Under the pieces are notes generated by a model. It saw nothing but the letters and a program-made list of their open reading frames with translations. It was not told the origin of the DNA and made no database searches. From NCBI GenBank assembly GCA_027186245.1, contig CP114500.1, positions 7,016,001-7,080,000 of the forward strand: a stretch of DNA of 64,000 bases, given 5' to 3'. Positions within the stretch are counted from its first letter, which is position 1. Every line of letters starts with the position of its first letter. The translations under genes were made by a program, and so were the position numbers. The DNA is from Coriaria nepalensis. Lineage: Eukaryota; Streptophyta; Magnoliopsida; Cucurbitales; Coriariaceae. Positions 59,407-64,000 of the stretch are shown piece after piece.

Positions 59407-62400
59407 ATGGCTTCCACCCCACCCCACTGCTCAATCACTACCTCAAAACCCTACCAAAACCACCCATACCCACAACAAAACAACCGCCACAACCAACACT
59501 GTCCGACCAGCAACTCGGCCACCACCGCCCGCAAAATCTCCCTTTCCAAACCCCATCCTCCTGCCTCCACCTCCACCTCCCACAACCCCTCCGCCGCCTC
59601 CTCAAAACCCTCCACCCATGACCACTTCCCCTCTCTCTGCTCCCTCCCTACCTCCCAATCTGACCTCGCTGCCAACTTCTCCGGCCGCCGTTCCACCCGT
59701 TTCGTTTCCAAACTCCACACGGGCCGCCCCAAATCCTCCGCCTTCCCTTCCCGACACTCTGCCTTTGCCGAGGAAGCTCTCCATCATGCCCTCCATTCCG
59801 GTAAGGACGATCTTTCCATCCAATCTCTACTCCTTAATTTCGGCCCTAAACTTTCCGGCTCTGAAGATTATACTTTCCTCCTTCGTGAACTTGGAAATAG
59901 AGGTGAATGCTCGAAAGCTATTCGCTTTTTTGAGTTTGCTATAAGTAGAGAGAGAAGAAGAAACGAGCAAGGAAAACTAGCTAGCTCTATGATAAGTACT
60001 CTAGGTAGATTGGGAAAGGTTGAACTTGCAAAGGGTGTTTTCGAAACAGCTTTGAATGAAGGGTATGGAAACACGGTTTATGCTTATTCGGCTTTGATTA
60101 GTGCTTATGGAAGATCTGGCTGTTTTGATGAAGCTATAAACGTATTTGAATCAATGAAAGATTCAGGTGTTAAGCCGAATTTGGTCACTTACAATGCTGT
60201 GATTGATGCTTGTGGCAAAGGAGGGGTTGAGTTCAAAAGGGTGGTGGAGATTTTCAATGAGATGTTAAATAATGGGGTCACCCCGGATCGAATTTCGTAT
60301 AATTCTCTACTTGCTGTATGTAGTAGAGGTGGGTTTTGGGAAGCTGCTAGGAATTTGTTTAGTGAGATGGTTGAGAGGGGGATTGATCAAGATATATTCA
60401 CTTACAATACACTCTTAGATGCGATTTGTAAAGGCGGGCAAATGGATTTGGCTTATGAGATCATGGCGGAAATGCCCGCCAAGAAAATCTTGCCTAATGT
60501 GGTTACTTATAGTACTATGGCTGATGGGTATGCAAAAGCTGGTCGACTAGAAGATGCCTTGAATTTATTCAATGAAATGAAGTTCTTAGGTATTAGTCTT
60601 GACAGGGTTTCTTACAATACATTGCTTTCCATTTATGCTAAACTTGGTAGGTTTGAAGAAGCTCTGAATGTTTGTAAGGAGATGGAGAGTTGTGGGGTGA
60701 AGAAAGATGTTGTTACTTATAATGCACTTCTTGCTGGGTATGGAAAACAGGGGAGGTTTAACGAAGTTAGAAGGGTATTTTCGGAAATGAAGTCCAAACA
60801 GGTTTCTCCCAATTTGTTAACTTATTCTACATTGATTGATAACTACTTTAAAGGTAGTTTATATACAGAGGCAATGGGGGTCTTTCAAGAATTCAAGGGG
60901 GCAGGGTTAAAAGCCGATGTAGTACTTTATAGTGAACTTATTAATGCTTTATGCAAAAATGGGCTGGTTGAATCTGCTGTTTCTTTGCTTGATGAGATGA
61001 CTAAGGAAGGAATTAGGCCTAATGTTGTTACCTACAATTCTATAATCGATGCTTTTGGCCGTTTTAGTATTGGTGAATCTTTAGTTGATTCTGTTGGTGA
61101 AGAAGCTAGTGGGACCCAATGTAATGTAGTTGAAAGTGAGGAGGTGGGAGGAGATAATAATCAAGTGTTGAGGATTTATCAGCAGCTTGCTGGAGAGAAA
61201 GGAGATTCTTATGCTAAGAAAGATAGACAGGGTAACAATGAAATCTCAAGCATTCTAAGTGTTTTTCGTAAGATGCATGAGCTTGAAATTAAGCCTAATG
61301 TTGTCACCTTTTCAGCCATTTTAAATGCTTGCAGGTACTTTTTTCTTCAATTTTCTTTTTTTATTTTTTATTTTTTATTTTTGGTGAAATCTTTGAGAAA
61401 CTATCCTATGAGACAGGCTTATAACCCTATGTGAGAGAGGACAAAGTGAGGCCCACACACCAAACCCACTACCCTCTCTCACATAGGGGGGGGGGGGGGT
61501 ATAGACGGGCTTATACCCCTATGTGAGAGGATGAAGTGGGGCCCACTACCCTCTCTCACATAGGGATATAAGCCCGTTTCATAGTATCCAAAATCATGAT
61601 CTTGCTCTTGATCTATATTGAGGGGGACCAAATTTTTGACCCTGTTTCTTGAAATGCAGCCGCTGTGATTCATTTGACGAGGCTTCAATGTTATTGGAGG
61701 AGCTTCGGTTATTAGATAATCAAGTCTACGGTGTGGCCCATGGGCTTCTTATGGGCTACAGTGAAGGCGTCTGGATTCAAGCCCAGTCTCTGTTCGATGA
61801 AGTTAAACACATGGACTCTGCAACTGCTTCGGCTTTCTACAACGCTCTAACTGACATGCTATGGCACTTTGGTCAGGTAAACCTGACAATTTTTCTCTTA
61901 TTTTTCAGTCACTTATATTATTACACATGATGTTGGTTATTTTTCAACTGTGATAAATACAATGTTGTAATTAGAAACGAGGCGCACAACTGGTTGTGCT
62001 TGAAGGGAAAAACAGGAACGTATGGGAGAGTTTATGGTCTGATTCTTGCTTAGATTTGCACCTCATGTCTTCCGGGGCTGCTCATGCGATGGTCCATGCT
62101 TGGTTGTTAAATATTCACTCTATTGTATTTGACGGCCATCAGTTGCCAAAACTATTAAGGTACATCCTCGTTTAAACTAGAGTTCTGAAGTTGAGTTATT
62201 AGTAGAAGATTAGATTTGAATTGATATGATTTGTTTATTTAAGAGCTTGGAGATTTATTAATGTAAATCTAAATGGGGTTCTAGAAATGCTGGGGCAAAC
62301 TGGGCCTCACCTAAGACCTACTTAGGTGTTCATTTGGATAAGCTGTTAAAACTAGAATCTCAGAATATTGTTGGAATATAATAATGATGATGATGATGAT

Positions 62401-62685
62401 GATATTGATAACAGCATTTTGACGGGTTGGGGCAAGCATAGTAAAGTGGTTGGAGATGGGACATTAAGACCTGCAATAGAGGCACTTCTGACCGGAATTG
62501 GTGCGCCCTTCCGGATTGCAGAGTGTAATTTAGGTAGATTTGTATCTACAGGTTCGGTGATGGCCACCTGGTTAAGAGAATCAAGGACCCTAAATTTGTT
62601 GGTTCTTGAAGATGATAGAACACATACTCAAAGTGGAAAAGTTGATCATCGTCAAGTCTCTAAATTACAAATGATTCCATTGTAG
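59407..62685 (+). CDS. GUN1: GUN1, plastid PPR-SMR retrograde-signalling protein
   Basis: Four exons: 59407-61334, 61660-61876, 61975-62159, 62415-62685; 866 residues (Arabidopsis ~918). The start [17 protein letters not shown] agrees with the family. The first ~140 residues are Ser/Pro/Thr-rich without acidic residues at the N-terminus, a plastid transit region. Some eleven tandem PPR motifs follow (e.g. [60 protein letters not shown]), interrupted by an acidic loop with [15 protein letters not shown]. The C-terminal SMR domain reads [20 protein letters not shown] and [15 protein letters not shown]. Known role: GUN1 acts in chloroplasts to integrate plastid signals to the nucleus and affects tetrapyrrole synthesis and protein import. 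Intron 1 carries a hairpin element (61406-61584). No lesion is seen. Confidence 0.95.
61406..61584. mobile_element. Foldback element (double hairpin) in GUN1 intron 1
   Basis: Outer arms of ~36 bp (61406-61440 and 61549-61584) are near-perfect inverted repeats: CTATGAGACAGGCTTATAA against its counterpart ending CCGTTTCATAG. Each half is itself a hairpin: CCCTATGTGAGAG...CTCTCTCACATAGGG occurs twice, so the element is a tandem pair of ~80-90-bp hairpins separated by a 14-base poly(G). TATC flanks both ends (61402-61405 and 61585-61588) as a possible target duplication. Confidence 0.65.
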
Positions 62686-62883
62686 CGTTTCCTTCCTTTT
62701 TTTTTATCCTTTCTTTCTTTCTTTGTAACATGTCACCCCTTCGGTTGGAATTGTTTCGTAGTGGGGTTTGTTTATATGTTGTAATATATGTCAAAATTGC
62801 CACAAAGATGTGCTCTACGAAATCTTTGTTTTCTTTTTGTGAATGATCTTTGTGGTAATAAAATTGTTAATAAAGGATATGTG

Positions 62884-63368
62884 GTTTGCATATAGGTGTC
62901 AAAAAGGGGCTGGCTTGGCCCTATCAGCCCTAGTCTGAGTTGGGCTCGGACCTCAAAACACAAGGCCCAGCCCGAGTCCATTCAAAAGAAAATTGGCCGG
63001 CCTGCAATTTATATACATATATTATGTATATATGATTTTATTATGTAGCAAATTATTTTAGCTGTGTAATAAGGAAATCAAATATGAATCATTTAAGGAA
63101 AAATATAAGTATATTATTTATTTAGTTATATTAATTTATGAGAATGGGAAATTTCTTGAAATAAAAAAGGGAAAAATGTTTAAATGATGAAAACGTAAGA
63201 GGGATGGGTTGGGAAAAAAAGATGATAAATAGCTCGGGCTCGAGTTTGGGCCGTACGGCCTGCAGGCTTATTAAGATACAGGCTGATCCGGCCCACAGGT
63301 TAACGGGGCTAACTCGGGCCGGACCATTAGCAAGCCAGGCTGATTCGGTCCCACCTCTAGGTTTGCAT
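62884..63368. mobile_element. hAT-like MITE with 8-bp target-site duplication
   Basis: The 469-bp element (62892-63360) starts ATAGGTGTCAAAAAGG and ends CCCACCTCTAG, short imperfect terminal repeats of the TAGGGGTG type. It is flanked by GTTTGCAT on both sides (62884-62891, 63361-63368). Inside, both ends are rich in GGGCC/CGGGC words (e.g. GGCCCAGCCCGAG, GGCCGTACGGCC) and the centre is AT-rich. It has no coding capacity. Confidence 0.75.
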
Positions 63369-63426
63369 GATCAGAGCTTCTATTTGGGTAAGCTTACTGA
63401 CGTTTAAATTAACCTAATGCATCCAA

Positions 63427-63495
63427 ATGGAGTTCCTAATTCTCATCTATAATGGAGTTCCAAATTCTCATCTATAATGGAGTTCCAAATTAACC
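63427..63495. repeat. Short tandem repeat, ~26-bp unit, three copies
   Basis: AATGGAGTTCC(T/A)AATTCTCATCTAT-type units repeat head to tail; the third copy is incomplete (AATGGAGTTCCAAATTAACC). Confidence 0.85.
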
Positions 63496-63813
63496 TCAAA
63501 CTGCAGAAAATTACTTGGCCTTGAAATTCAATAATTTACAAATGGATGTGAGAATCAAAGCGGATGAGGATTCTCAACCCTTTTTAATCACAACTTTTTT
63601 CACCTTTTACATTCTGATTCCCAGAATCTCACACCCAAAAAATGCTGTTTCGCTATTTCTTCCTGCTTGAAAGTTTATGTACTTTATTCATAATCGTCAT
63701 TCGGCAATCAAGAGAGAAGGACAATATTTGGGCCTGGATTCAGTGGACTTGCCCCAACGGCCCAAATGAAGATTAGCTTAGACTTGCATGATTATATTTA
63801 ATATAACATTATC

Positions 63814-63840
63814 ATATAATATATATATATATATATATAT
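63814..63840. repeat. (AT)n microsatellite
   Basis: About twelve AT dinucleotides in the right flank. Confidence 0.9.
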
Positions 63841-64000
63841 CAGAATGTCTTAAAATCATTATGAATGTATAATCAAAGATAGGCAACTCTTAATCATTCT
63901 CTCTATTTAGATAGGGAAGGAAAAGGAACTAAGAAAAGAAAAATGTAAGAATCTAACTTGAGCTGATTCAAAACGGAAGCGAAAATGCCTCAAAAGGGGA

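Larger units (their letters stand above)
63369..64000. other. Right flank, no gene seen
   Basis: It contains three tandem copies of a ~26-bp unit (63427-63495) and an (AT)n microsatellite (63814-63840). No coding sequence is recognised. Confidence 0.55.

Noticed and set aside
59451..59823. Long - strand open frames opposite the GUN1 N-terminus
   Set aside because: Created by the C-rich, stop-poor coding strand of the transit-peptide region; no homology.

Overview
The window is nuclear DNA from a flowering plant, most likely a core eudicot. Genes are split by many short GT-AG introns, spacers are AT-rich, and the protein set is plant-specific: GUN1, a D27-like isomerase, laccase, COX5C, an ALE2-type receptor kinase and a GRAS protein. 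I joined exons by eye, matching splice sites and reading phase, so several genes are recovered whose exons are too short to show as open reading frames.

Layout. 1.1-3.7 kb (-): ER DnaJ chaperone ERdj3B. 5.3-8.0 kb (+): two-domain protein disulfide isomerase, head-to-head with ERdj3B across a 1.6-kb spacer. 8.4-11.9 kb: decayed coding fragment cut by a SINE, a Ty3/gypsy gag fragment (-) abutting a Ty1/copia pol fragment with its 3' LTR (+). 12.1-15.1 kb (-): laccase. 15.1-20.1 kb: retroelement debris, including a second copia fragment (-). 20.9-21.9 kb (-): COX5C with a 5'-leader intron. 22.2-23.1 kb: AT-rich repeat array with a GC-rich insert. 23.8-24.8 kb (+): SMP-30/strictosidine-synthase-like beta-propeller protein. 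25.1-26.9 kb (-): broken GRAS gene. 27.9-30.7 kb: more retroelement remnants. 31.1-31.9 kb (-): multipass membrane protein. 32.8-35.1 kb (-): PAPA-1/HIT-finger INO80 subunit. 36.7-40.7 kb (-): ALE2-like receptor kinase. 42.0-43.6 kb (-): D27-like isomerase in eight small exons. 43.8-45.5 kb (+): decayed PPR gene. 45.9-47.5 kb (-): membrane-anchored cyclophilin. 48.5-58.6 kb (+): 27-exon NOMO homologue. 59.4-62.7 kb (+): GUN1. 62.9-63.4 kb: hAT-like MITE with target-site duplication.

How the genes relate. They are not an operon or a biosynthetic cluster. Four of them (ERdj3B, PDI, cyclophilin, NOMO) serve the secretory pathway, and two (D27-like, GUN1) act in plastids. From memory, many have Arabidopsis counterparts in the duplicated chromosome 2/3 block near At2g473xx-474xx and At3g623xx-626xx, and the kinase/D27-like/PPR trio resembles At4g01990-At4g02010, so this looks like conserved ancestral gene order interrupted by transposons. 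I see no convincing undescribed system. The best leads are the divergent ERdj3B/PDI promoter, two disrupted genes beside intact neighbours, the hairpin element inside GUN1 intron 1, and well-delimited small transposons.
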